Assembly (NCBI GenBank): GCA_900548615.1
Contig: URKW01000098.1
Location: 1-6,978, forward strand
DNA: 6,978 nucleotides
Direction: 5' to 3'
From: an uncultured Eubacteriales bacterium
Lineage (GTDB): Bacteria; Bacillota; Clostridia; Oscillospirales; Oscillospiraceae
Shown: positions 1 through 5,311 of the stretch, in pieces
How the letters are laid out: each line of letters starts with the position of its first letter
Position numbering within the stretch: the first letter of the stretch is position 1
Position numbers and translations under genes: made by a program
Notes under the pieces: generated by a model
Database searches by the model: none
The model's input: only the letters and a program-made list of their open reading frames with translations
What the model was told of the DNA's origin: nothing

Positions 1-32
1 TTGCGGGCGGACAGAGTCGTCCGCCCCTACAA
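1..32. repeat. Palindromic dispersed repeat, copy 1
   Basis: Arms GGGCGGAC (5-12) and GTCCGCCC (19-26) enclose a six-base loop, with TTG and CAA at the outer ends. The same GGGCGGAC/GTCCGCCC core recurs as a perfect palindrome at 3361-3391, so this looks like one member of a dispersed intergenic hairpin family. It may extend left of the window. No T-run follows, so it is not an obvious terminator by itself. Confidence 0.6.
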
Positions 33-92
33 CCGTTTAACGATACCCGGCGCCAGTCTGAAAGCTCCGCTTGTGATGGCCGCGGCAGCTGC

Positions 93-113
93 CCACCATA
101 TCAGGTGGTTTTT
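93..113 (+). terminator. Possible short rho-independent terminator
   Basis: CCACC (93-97) and GGTGG (104-108) can form a five-pair stem over a six-base loop, followed directly by TTTTT (109-113). It would end transcription of a gene lying left of the window. The stem is short and the upstream gene is not visible, so the call is tentative. Confidence 0.4.
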
Positions 114-155
114 GCGGCAGATGATTAACTTTTAATGAATTTCGGGCCAAAACCC

Positions 156-184
156 TTGCAAAACAGCTTCCCAATGGCTATAAT
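156..184 (+). promoter_or_regulatory. Sigma-A type promoter of the zinc-ribbon gene
   Basis: TTGCAA (156-161) and a perfect TATAAT (179-184) are separated by exactly 17 bases. Transcription would start near 191 and give a leader of about 40 bases carrying the AAAGGAG ribosome binding site (214-220). This is the best promoter match in the window, and the gene's strongly biased codon use also suggests high expression. Confidence 0.8.
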
Positions 185-191
185 CAGCCAT
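174..191. promoter_or_regulatory. Operator-like dyad over the -10 box
   Basis: ATGGCT (174-179) and AGCCAT (186-191) are perfect inverted arms around a six-base centre that contains most of the TATAAT box. The dyad reaches the expected transcription start. A repressor bound here would block the promoter, but with six-base arms a chance occurrence is possible and no regulator is implicated. Confidence 0.3.
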
Positions 192-229
192 AATAGCAAG
201 CGTATTTGATTTGAAAGGAGATACTACTT

Positions 230-730
230 ATGTCATTCTTTGAAAACATTACCGAAAAAGCCAAGCAGTATGCCAACATCGCCGCCGACAAGGCCACCGC
301 TCTGGCAGAGGCTGCCGCCGACAAGGCCAAGGACGTGAAGGAGACCGCCCAGCTGAACATGGCCATCAAGACCGAGCAGCGTGAGATGGAGAAGAACTAC
401 CGCGCCATCGGCCAGTGGTTCGTCTCCGAGTACGAGGGCGAGGTTCCCGACGCCGTGAAGGACGTTGTGGCCGCCATCGAGGCCAGCAAGGCCAAGGTGG
501 AGGAGATGGAGGCCACTCTGGCCGCCAAGTCCGCAGCAGACGAGGAGGCCGTGGTGGAAGAGGACGGTCAGGTTCCCGAGCTGAAGGTCTGCCCCGTGTG
601 CGGCACCGCCACCAATTCCCGCTTCTGCCCGGAGTGCGGCGCAGAGGTCGAGCCCAAGACCGAGGAGGCTCCCGTGGAAGAACCCGCCGCTCCCGCCGAG
701 CCGGAGACCCCTGCCGAGCCGCAGGAGTAA
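230..730 (+). CDS. Coiled-coil protein with C-terminal zinc ribbon
   Basis: A 166-residue protein that I do not recognise as a named gene. Residues 10-40 are an Ala/Lys/Asp-rich helix with repeated AADKA and AAADKAKD units, resembling LEA-type amphipathic helices. Residues 41-110 are predicted helical and charged, probably coiled coil. A zinc ribbon follows with CPVC (C121, C124) and CPEC (C133, C136). The tail from 140 is an acidic Pro/Ala/Glu stretch. There is no signal peptide or membrane segment, so it should be cytoplasmic. The start is well set: AAAGGAG lies nine bases before the ATG and a near-consensus promoter lies upstream. It is a single-gene transcript closed by the hairpin at 753-784. 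Codon use is strongly biased (GCC, AAG, GAG), suggesting abundance. Zinc ribbons of this type occur in many small bacterial proteins of unknown role. A stress, scaffolding or envelope-associated function would be a guess. Confidence 0.85.
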   Translation: MSFFENITEKAKQYANIAADKATALAEAAADKAKDVKETAQLNMAIKTEQREMEKNYRAIGQWFVSEYEGEVPDAVKDVVAAIEASKAKVEEMEATLAAKSAADEEAVVEEDGQVPELKVCPVCGTATNSRFCPECGAEVEPKTEEAPVEEPAAPAEPETPAEPQE

Positions 731-752
731 GCAATAGCCTACAAAATGCATT

Positions 753-784
753 AAAAAAGAGACTGCCCAGGCAGTCTCTTTTTT
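753..784. terminator. Bidirectional rho-independent terminator
   Basis: A 14-pair stem (753-766 with 771-784) encloses the loop CCAG. The stem begins with six A and ends with six T, so either strand yields a hairpin ending in a U-run. It lies 22 bases after the zinc-ribbon gene's stop and 10 bases past the stop of the convergent leucine-rich gene, so it serves both. Confidence 0.9.
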
Positions 785-794
785 GCTTTTCGTA

Positions 795-2288
795 CTACAG
801 GGTCGTTCCCTGTGCCAGACGTTCATACAGCAGCTGGAGGTCGTATACATCCACCTCATCGTCGTTGTTCACGTCAGCGGCCATTTTTTCCGCGATGGTG
901 ATCGTGTTCTGACCGGTAAGATAGCCGTACAGCTGCTGCACGTCCTCTACGCCGACCCTGCCGTCGCCGTTGGCGTCACCGGCGGGAAGTGTGCCGGGGA
1001 GCTTACTGCTGCCATCCCACAGCGCCGTTTTGTACCCCAGATAGGTGGGGCTTGTCCAGCCGGACTGTCCTTCCAGGTAGTAAAGGGTAGCGTCGCTGCT
1101 GATGTCCATTTTCTTAAGCAGTTCCTCCTCCGGAGCGGCGCCGGAGAAGTAGAAGGACAGCAGATTATCACAAAAGTCAAAGCCTCTCTCGTTAATGGTG
1201 GTCAGCGTAGCGGGGATCACCAGCCGCTTGAGGTTCTGGCAGTCAAAAAAGGCAAGAGAGGCAATGGTGGTAACACCGTTGGGAATCACAAATGTTCCCT
1301 CCTTCGCGCCGGGGCAGGTGTGCACCATTGTGCCGTCCTTTGTCATCAGTACACCATCCACCGACTGATAGGCCGGATTGCCCTCCGCCACATAAATGGC
1401 GCGAAGCTTTCCACAGCCGCTGAAGGAGTTCTGCTCGATTATCGTCACATTTGCCGGGATCGTGACCTCCGTCAAACTCTCACAGTCAATGAACGCCTGA
1501 AGGCCGATCGTCTCCACACTTTCGGGCAATGTAAAGTTTTGCAGCTCATCACACCACATAAAGGCCCATCTGCCGATTACCTTCACGTTTTCGGGGAATA
1601 CGACCGATTGCAGCTTTGCACATTTCTTGAACATGCTCATTTCGATGACTTCCAGATTTCGCGGCAGCTTGACAAACTCCAGATTGGGGCACTCGGAGAA
1701 AACGTCCGAACCCATTGTTGTCACAGTGTCGGGGAGTTCCATGCGGACCAGACCGGATTTCTCAAAAGCGCGACTTTCAATTTTCGTCAGAGCTTCCGGG
1801 AACTCCACGCTCTTTAGATTGGTGCAACCGCTAAAAGCGGCGGTGGAAATTGTCTTTAAGTTTGCGGGCAGATGAATGCTTTCAATTCCACTGCCGCTAA
1901 ATGCTGCGAAACCGATTATCTCCACCGAAACAGGAATAGAGATCTTTTTCAAATTTTTACAGCCGCTAAAAGCGTACCTTCCGATAGAAAGGATACAGCT
2001 TTTCAGATCATCCTGCAGCCCATAGATCACGACCTCTTTGATCTGATCCACATAGTCCTTCCAAGGAACGCTGTAATAGGAAAAGTCCTCCATATAACCC
2101 TCGCCGAAGAACTCCAGCGTTCCGTCCTTCATCAGCTGCCACGTCATGTTTTTGCGATCGCTATAGTTGTCATCCCAATAGCCGCAATAGCCACTGTCCA
2201 CAACGGGCCACGCGCTGCCCCATACGGTGGCAGTCAGGCTGAACAGCATGACCACAGTCAGGACAATGCTCAACACGCTCTTTTTCAT
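795..2288 (-). CDS. Secreted BspA-type LRR protein with C-terminal dockerin
   Basis: A 497-residue exported protein. Residues 1-24 are a signal peptide (MKK, then a hydrophobic stretch to about A20). Residues 50-90 hold the lead-in seen before BspA-type repeats: W50, KDGTLEFFGEG, PW at 75-76, then a beta strand. Residues 102-380 contain about eleven 22-23 residue repeats of the form I-G-x-x-A-F-x-x-C-x-x-L-x-x-(V/I)-x-(L/I)-P (LRR_5 family). The ninth carries an insertion (about 301-330) of a type common in this family. Residues 437-491 form a dockerin-like pair of calcium loops: DANGDGRVGVED (438-449) and DVNNDDEVDVYD (472-483). No sorting signal or anchor is seen, so retention would depend on a cohesin or another partner. 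The ATG at 2288 is preferred because AAAAGGAGAGAG (2292-2303) precedes it; an in-frame TTG at 2309 would translate through that site. Likely role: adhesion or protein-protein contact at the cell surface; the ligand is unknown. The gene is visibly more A+T-rich than its neighbours. Confidence 0.9.
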   Translation of the reverse strand: MKKSVLSIVLTVVMLFSLTATVWGSAWPVVDSGYCGYWDDNYSDRKNMTWQLMKDGTLEFFGEGYMEDFSYYSVPWKDYVDQIKEVVIYGLQDDLKSCILSIGRYAFSGCKNLKKISIPVSVEIIGFAAFSGSGIESIHLPANLKTISTAAFSGCTNLKSVEFPEALTKIESRAFEKSGLVRMELPDTVTTMGSDVFSECPNLEFVKLPRNLEVIEMSMFKKCAKLQSVVFPENVKVIGRWAFMWCDELQNFTLPESVETIGLQAFIDCESLTEVTIPANVTIIEQNSFSGCGKLRAIYVAEGNPAYQSVDGVLMTKDGTMVHTCPGAKEGTFVIPNGVTTIASLAFFDCQNLKRLVIPATLTTINERGFDFCDNLLSFYFSGAAPEEELLKKMDISSDATLYYLEGQSGWTSPTYLGYKTALWDGSSKLPGTLPAGDANGDGRVGVEDVQQLYGYLTGQNTITIAEKMAADVNNDDEVDVYDLQLLYERLAQGTTL

Positions 2289-2325
2289 ACGCTCTCTCCT
2301 TTTCTGCAAAGCTTTTGCATGATTG

Positions 2326-2354
2326 ATTGTACACCATCTGGCGCTTTTTCACAA
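2326..2354 (-). promoter_or_regulatory. Promoter of the LRR-dockerin gene
   Basis: Read on the minus strand, TTGTGA (2354-2349) and TACAAT (2331-2326) are 17 bases apart, each one or two bases from consensus. Transcription would start near 2319. The leader then contains a near-palindrome with TGCAAA and TTTGCA arms (2305-2319) just before the ribosome binding site, possibly a small leader hairpin. Confidence 0.7.
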
Positions 2355-2361
2355 GTAAAAA

Positions 2362-2378
2362 TTTGCCTGTTTTTCAAA
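2362..2378. promoter_or_regulatory. Candidate LysR-family operator (T-N11-A)
   Basis: TTTG (2362-2365) and CAAA (2375-2378) form an interrupted dyad with nine bases between. This places T2364 and A2376 eleven bases apart, the T-N11-A spacing known for LysR-type regulators. It sits between the two divergent -35 boxes (2349-2354 and 2383-2388), centred about 48-51 bases upstream of each predicted start. The position suits autoregulation and control of the divergent LRR gene. The arms are short, so this is an inference. Confidence 0.45.
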
Positions 2379-2382
2379 GTCC

Positions 2383-2411
2383 TTGCAATCCGCTGTGCTT
2401 TCCTGTATGCT
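2383..2411 (+). promoter_or_regulatory. Promoter of the LysR-family gene
   Basis: TTGCAA (2383-2388) and TATGCT (2406-2411) are separated by 17 bases. The predicted start near 2418 falls on the upstream AAAGGAG (2413-2419), so that site would be only partly transcribed. The ribosome binding site actually used is then GAGGTG at 2426-2431, which supports the ATG at 2438. Confidence 0.6.
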
Positions 2412-2437
2412 GAAAGGAGAAAAGCGAGGTGTGCGCC

Positions 2438-3355
2438 ATGACATTGCTGCAAATGAGCTACATTCTGGAGATCGACCGCTGCGGCTCCATCAACCGGGCG
2501 GCCCAGAACCTGTTCGTGTCCCAGTCCGCCCTGTCCAGCGCCATCGCCGAGGTGGAGAAGGAGCTGGGCATCACCATTTTCCACCGCTCCAACCGGGGCG
2601 TGGCGCTGACGGAGGACGGCCGGGAGCTGCTGAACCAGATCATCCCCATCGTGGAGCGCAGCCGCAAGATCACCCGCTACTACAGTGAGCGCAGGGCGGA
2701 AAACCGGGTCACGCTGTCCATCGCCGCCCAGCGCTATCCCTTCTGCGCCAAGGCCTTTGTGGAGTTCCTGCATCTGCGGGAGGAACCACGCATCGAGGTC
2801 AGCTTCAAGGAGGTGGAGATGGCCGCTGTTATCGAGCAGGTGGCCCAGCAGCAGAGCGATCTGGGCGTGATCTTCGTCTCCGACATGACGGAGCACTTCA
2901 TCCGCCGTATTCTGGAGGGGCGGAATCTGGAGTTCCACCAGCTGGCCCGTCTGCGGCCCCATGTGTTCATGCGGCAAGGCCATCCCCTGTCCGGTGAAGC
3001 GTCGGTAACGCCGGAGCAGCTGCACCAGTACCCCTACGCCGCCTTCACCCAGAGCGACACCAATCTCAACTACGCCGAGGAGGTGGTGGTGGGCACCGCC
3101 GCCGACTTCAATCAGGTGGTCTACGTCTCCGACCGGGCTACCATCTACAGCGTCATCGCCCACACCAACTGCGTCTCCACCGGAAGCGGCGTGCTGCCGG
3201 AGGGCTTCGGCGACGACCGGCTGGTGACCGTCCCCCTGACGGGGCAGCACGACATGCGTCTGGGCTATATCAAGCTGCGCTCCGTGCCCCTCAGCGAGTC
3301 GGGCCGGGAGTTCGTGGACATTCTGCGGCAGATATTGCGGGAATTAGAGGGATGA
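2438..3355 (+). CDS. LysR-family transcriptional regulator
   Basis: A 305-residue regulator of the usual LysR size. Residues 1-60 are the winged helix-turn-helix: the family-typical opening MTLLQMSYILEI, the recognition segment SINRAAQNLFVSQSALSSAI (17-36), then ELGITIFHRSNRGVALTEDG. Residues 61-90 are the linker helix. Residues 91-300 are the two-lobed effector domain, beginning with the strand VTLSIAAQRYP. The chosen start is ATG 2438 with GAGGTG (2426-2431) as ribosome binding site. The GTG at 2429 would add only MCA and leave almost no leader from the predicted promoter. It is divergent from the LRR-dockerin gene with a T-N11-A dyad between them, the classic arrangement for control of the neighbour. 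The effector cannot be read from the sequence, and no metabolic genes lie in its own transcript. It ends just before a palindromic repeat and a shared terminator. Confidence 0.93.
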   Translation: MTLLQMSYILEIDRCGSINRAAQNLFVSQSALSSAIAEVEKELGITIFHRSNRGVALTEDGRELLNQIIPIVERSRKITRYYSERRAENRVTLSIAAQRYPFCAKAFVEFLHLREEPRIEVSFKEVEMAAVIEQVAQQQSDLGVIFVSDMTEHFIRRILEGRNLEFHQLARLRPHVFMRQGHPLSGEASVTPEQLHQYPYAAFTQSDTNLNYAEEVVVGTAADFNQVVYVSDRATIYSVIAHTNCVSTGSGVLPEGFGDDRLVTVPLTGQHDMRLGYIKLRSVPLSESGREFVDILRQILRELEG

Positions 3356-3360
3356 TACAG

Positions 3361-3391
3361 CACAGGGGCGGACAAATTGTCCGCCCCTGTG
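3361..3391. repeat. Perfect 31-base palindromic repeat, copy 2
   Basis: Fifteen-base arms (3361-3375 and 3377-3391) pair perfectly around a single A. The core GGGCGGAC/GTCCGCCC is shared with copy 1 at 5-26. It starts six bases after the regulator's stop codon and has no T-run behind it, so it is better described as a dispersed intergenic palindrome than as the terminator. Confidence 0.75.
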
Positions 3392-3399
3392 GCTTGTCA

Positions 3400-3443
3400 A
3401 AAAAGCTTCGCAGAATTCGCGGCGCGGACGCCGCAGCCTTTTT
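3400..3443. terminator. Terminator between convergent LysR gene and glpK
   Basis: A strong inner hairpin, GCGGCG-CGGA-CGCCGC (3419-3434), is flanked by AAAAAGCT (3400-3407) and AGCCTTTTT (3435-3443). These can pair as an outer stem with a bulge and an internal loop. T-runs exist in both directions, so it can end the regulator on the plus strand and glpK on the minus strand. Confidence 0.55.
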
Positions 3444-3453
3444 GCCGGTATTT

Positions 3454-4947
3454 TCAATGCTCGATCCAATCTGCGCTGCGCTGCACCGCACGCTTCCACA
3501 TGCGGTAGGCGTCGTCGCACTCCGCCTGCACCCGCTGGGGCGTGAACACCCGGTCGCTGCGGCGGAGCGCTGCCAGCTCATCGAGACTGCTCCACACCCC
3601 GCAGTTAAGGCCTGCCAGCGCCGCCGCGCCGAAAGCGGTAGTCTCCACCATGGCGGGGCGATCCACCGGAATGCGCAGCAGATCCGCCTGCATTTGCAGC
3701 AGGATATTGCTGACGCTGGCGCCGCCGTCGGCCCGCAGACAGGTAATGTCGCACCCGGCGTCCTGCCGCATGGCCAGCATCAGGTCGGTGACCTGAAAGG
3801 CGATGGCCTCCAGCACAGCGCGGGCGATGTGGGCCCGGCCTGTGCCCCGTGTGACGCCCAGGATCGCGCCCCGGGCGTACATGTCCCAATAGGGTGCGCC
3901 CAGCCCCGTAAAGGCCGGCACCACGATAACGCCGCCGCTGCTGGGCACCGACTCCGCCAGCGTGTCGCACTCCGGCGCGGAGTCGATCAGATGCAGCTCG
4001 TCCCGCAGCCACTGGATGGGGCTGCCGCCATTGAACACGCTGCCCTCCAGCGCGTAGGTGACAGCGCCGTTCACGCTCCACGCCACAGAGGTGACAAGCC
4101 CCGCACGGCTGCGGACAGGCTTGCCGCCTACGTTCATCAGCGTAAAGCAGCCGGTGCCGTAGGTGTTCTTGGCGTCGCCTGCGTGGAAGCAGGTCTGGCC
4201 AAACAGCGCCGCCTGCTGGTCGCCTGCCGCGCCGCATACCGGCACCCCCGCCAGGGTCTCAAGGCCGGGGATGCCCTCCTTCACCGTGCCGTACACCTGC
4301 GAATTGCCCGCGCACCGGGGCAGCATGCACATGGGAATGCCCAGCATGCCGCACAGCTCCGCGTCCCATTGCAGCGTGTGGATATCGAACAGCATGGTGC
4401 GGCTGGCGTTGGAATAATCCGTCACGTGGGCGCCGGTCAGCCGCCAGATGAGCCACGTCTCCACCGTGCCGAACAGCAGCTGGCCCTGCTCCGCCCGCTG
4501 TCGTGCGCCGGGCACGTTGTCCAGTATCCAGCGGATCTTGGTGGCGGAGAAATAGGCGTCGATCAGCAGTCCGGTGGTGGACTGTATCCGCTCGCTGAGT
4601 CCCCGGCGCTTCAGCTCCTCGCACAGCTCCGCCGTGCGGCGGCACTGCCACACGATGGCGTTGTACACCGGCTCGCCGGTAGCCTTGTCCCAGATGATGG
4701 TGGTTTCCCGCTGGTTGGTGACGCCGATGCCGGCGATGGAGCCGATGGGCAGTCCGGCAATGGCGTCCGCCGCCGCCTGGGCCTGGGTACGCCAGATCTC
4801 CATGGGGTCGTGCTCCACCCAACCGGCGCGGGGATAGTGCTGGGTAAACGGGTACTGACCCCGGCCCACGATATCCCCCTGTCTGTCGAATACGATGGCG
4901 CGGGAGCTGGTGGTGCCCTGATCCAGCGCAAGGATGTAGGAAGCCAT
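3454..4947 (-). CDS. glpK: Glycerol kinase
   Basis: This enzyme phosphorylates glycerol with ATP to sn-glycerol 3-phosphate in the cytoplasm. The 497 residues match the normal family length. Visible landmarks are the N-terminal phosphate loop LDQGTTSSRAIVFD (8-21), the glycerol-contacting pair R80-E81 in TNQRETTIIWD, Y132 and D243-Q244 in AAGDQQAALFGQ, the YGTG turn (263-266), GSVFNGGSPIQWLRDEL (302-318), the FGGY-kinase signature from G360 to E380, and the ADGGASVSN nucleotide-binding segment (406-414). The start is ATG 4947, preceded by AGGGGGA (4960-4954). Residues 219-254 lack the histidine that HPr phosphorylates in Enterococcus and Bacillus GlpK (their YHFFG loop), so control by the phosphotransferase system through this route looks absent. 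No glpF, glpD or glpO lies beside it. It stands alone, divergent from a lipase-like hydrolase, with an inverted-repeat element in its upstream region. Confidence 0.97.
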   Translation of the reverse strand: MASYILALDQGTTSSRAIVFDRQGDIVGRGQYPFTQHYPRAGWVEHDPMEIWRTQAQAAADAIAGLPIGSIAGIGVTNQRETTIIWDKATGEPVYNAIVWQCRRTAELCEELKRRGLSERIQSTTGLLIDAYFSATKIRWILDNVPGARQRAEQGQLLFGTVETWLIWRLTGAHVTDYSNASRTMLFDIHTLQWDAELCGMLGIPMCMLPRCAGNSQVYGTVKEGIPGLETLAGVPVCGAAGDQQAALFGQTCFHAGDAKNTYGTGCFTLMNVGGKPVRSRAGLVTSVAWSVNGAVTYALEGSVFNGGSPIQWLRDELHLIDSAPECDTLAESVPSSGGVIVVPAFTGLGAPYWDMYARGAILGVTRGTGRAHIARAVLEAIAFQVTDLMLAMRQDAGCDITCLRADGGASVSNILLQMQADLLRIPVDRPAMVETTAFGAAALAGLNCGVWSSLDELAALRRSDRVFTPQRVQAECDDAYRMWKRAVQRSADWIEH

Positions 4948-4989
4948 GAGAAATCCCCCTTTTCAAGAGTAGCTTGCTGTGGTATGATG

Positions 4990-5019
4990 GATATAATAGT
5001 AAGTACCATCGAATAACAA
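4990..5019 (-). promoter_or_regulatory. Possible glpK promoter using the element's end
   Basis: On the minus strand TTGTTA (5019-5014) lies inside the left terminal repeat of the 5003-5282 element. Possible -10 boxes lie just outside it: TATTAT (4998-4993, spacing 15) or TATATC (4995-4990, spacing 18). Neither spacing is ideal. If used, the leader to glpK would be about 36 bases and glpK would depend on a -35 carried by the repeat. Confidence 0.35.
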
Positions 5020-5030
5020 GGGCAAACACG
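5003..5030 (+). repeat. Left terminal inverted repeat
   Basis: It begins GTACCATCGAAT and continues ACAAGGGC to ACACG. It matches the reverse complement of 5255-5282 except at 5015 and 5025. It contains TTGTTA when read outward, a possible -35 for glpK. Its last bases also pair with 5038-5043 in a local hairpin. Confidence 0.8.
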
Positions 5031-5254
5031 CCTGACAGCGTGTCTTTTCGGCGCTTTTTACCCTTTTCGCCTTGGCGGGCACCAGCCCGCCTGCATCTCA
5101 AAAGCCAAAAATCACTTGAAAATCCATCGCTGGCAGGTGCTTTGCAGTTTTGTCGGAGCAGAAATGTGTCCAGACAAGAAAAGGCCCGCAGGGAATACTT
5201 GACGTATTGCCAAGGGACTTGACGCAGTATGGGCGCATTTCTGCCCGTCAAAAC

Positions 5255-5282
5255 CGTGTCTGCCCTTGTCATTCGATGGTAC
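5255..5282 (-). repeat. Right terminal inverted repeat
   Basis: It reads CGTGTCTGCCCTTGTC then ATTCGATGGTAC on the plus strand, the inverted partner of 5003-5030. It ends 29 bases before the hydrolase start codon and contains TTGTCA (5266-5271) facing that gene. Confidence 0.8.
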
Positions 5283-5293
5283 CAGTATATCAC
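5266..5293 (+). promoter_or_regulatory. Weak candidate promoter of the hydrolase operon
   Basis: TTGTCA (5266-5271) in the right terminal repeat is followed after 16 bases by TATCAC (5288-5293), or after 14 bases by TATATC (5286-5291). The -10 match is poor and the start would fall on the ribosome binding site, leaving almost no leader. I saw no better promoter between 5031 and 5311. Confidence 0.2.
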
Positions 5294-5311
5294 AGGAAGG
5301 ACGGAATTGCC

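Larger units (their letters stand above)
5003..5282. mobile_element. MITE-like non-coding element with terminal inverted repeats
   Basis: About 280 bases bounded by 28-base terminal inverted repeats (5003-5030 and 5255-5282) that match at 26 of 28 positions. The outermost GTAC is itself palindromic, so either a TA duplication around 5006-5279 or a GTAC duplication is possible. No credible gene lies inside. Internal structure includes ACACGC/GCGTGT (5026-5031, 5038-5043), GGCG/CGCC (5050-5053, 5068-5071), the strong hairpin GGCGGGC-ACCA-GCCCGCC (5074-5091), AATAC/GTATT (5194-5198, 5204-5208), GGGC/GCCC (5231-5234, 5243-5246), a nine-base inverted pair GCAGAAATG (5158-5166) and CATTTCTGC (5236-5244), and a direct repeat ACTTGACG (5197-5204, 5217-5224) with a 20-base period. 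Both terminal mismatches would be G-U pairs in a minus-strand RNA. It fills most of the gap between glpK and the hydrolase. It could be a transposase-dependent MITE or a mobile structured-RNA repeat. Confidence 0.7.

Noticed and set aside
783..1817. A 344-codon plus-strand frame antisense to the LRR gene
   Set aside because: It is a shadow frame opposite a gene with signal peptide, repeats and dockerin; it has no domain and begins inside a terminator region.
2289..2309. TTG start at 2309 for the LRR protein
   Set aside because: It would translate the ribosome binding site itself; ATG 2288 gives a normal signal peptide and correct spacing.
4970..4997. Plus-strand TATAAT (4992-4997) as a promoter
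   Set aside because: No acceptable -35 lies 16-18 bases upstream; the sequence is better explained as the A/T-rich flank or the glpK -10 region.
3352..5016. A 554-codon open frame antisense to glpK
   Set aside because: It is a G+C-rich shadow of the certain glycerol kinase gene; its translation is low-complexity in His, Arg, Gln and Ala with no recognisable domain.
5003..5282. A known riboswitch or T-box in front of glpK or the hydrolase
   Set aside because: I could not match any known riboswitch core or T-box sequence, and the symmetrical terminal repeats fit an inserted element better.
5150..5311. Longer hydrolase starting inside the inverted-repeat element
   Set aside because: The extension lies within the non-coding element, has no family similarity, and the ribosome binding site and homology favour the ATG at 5312.
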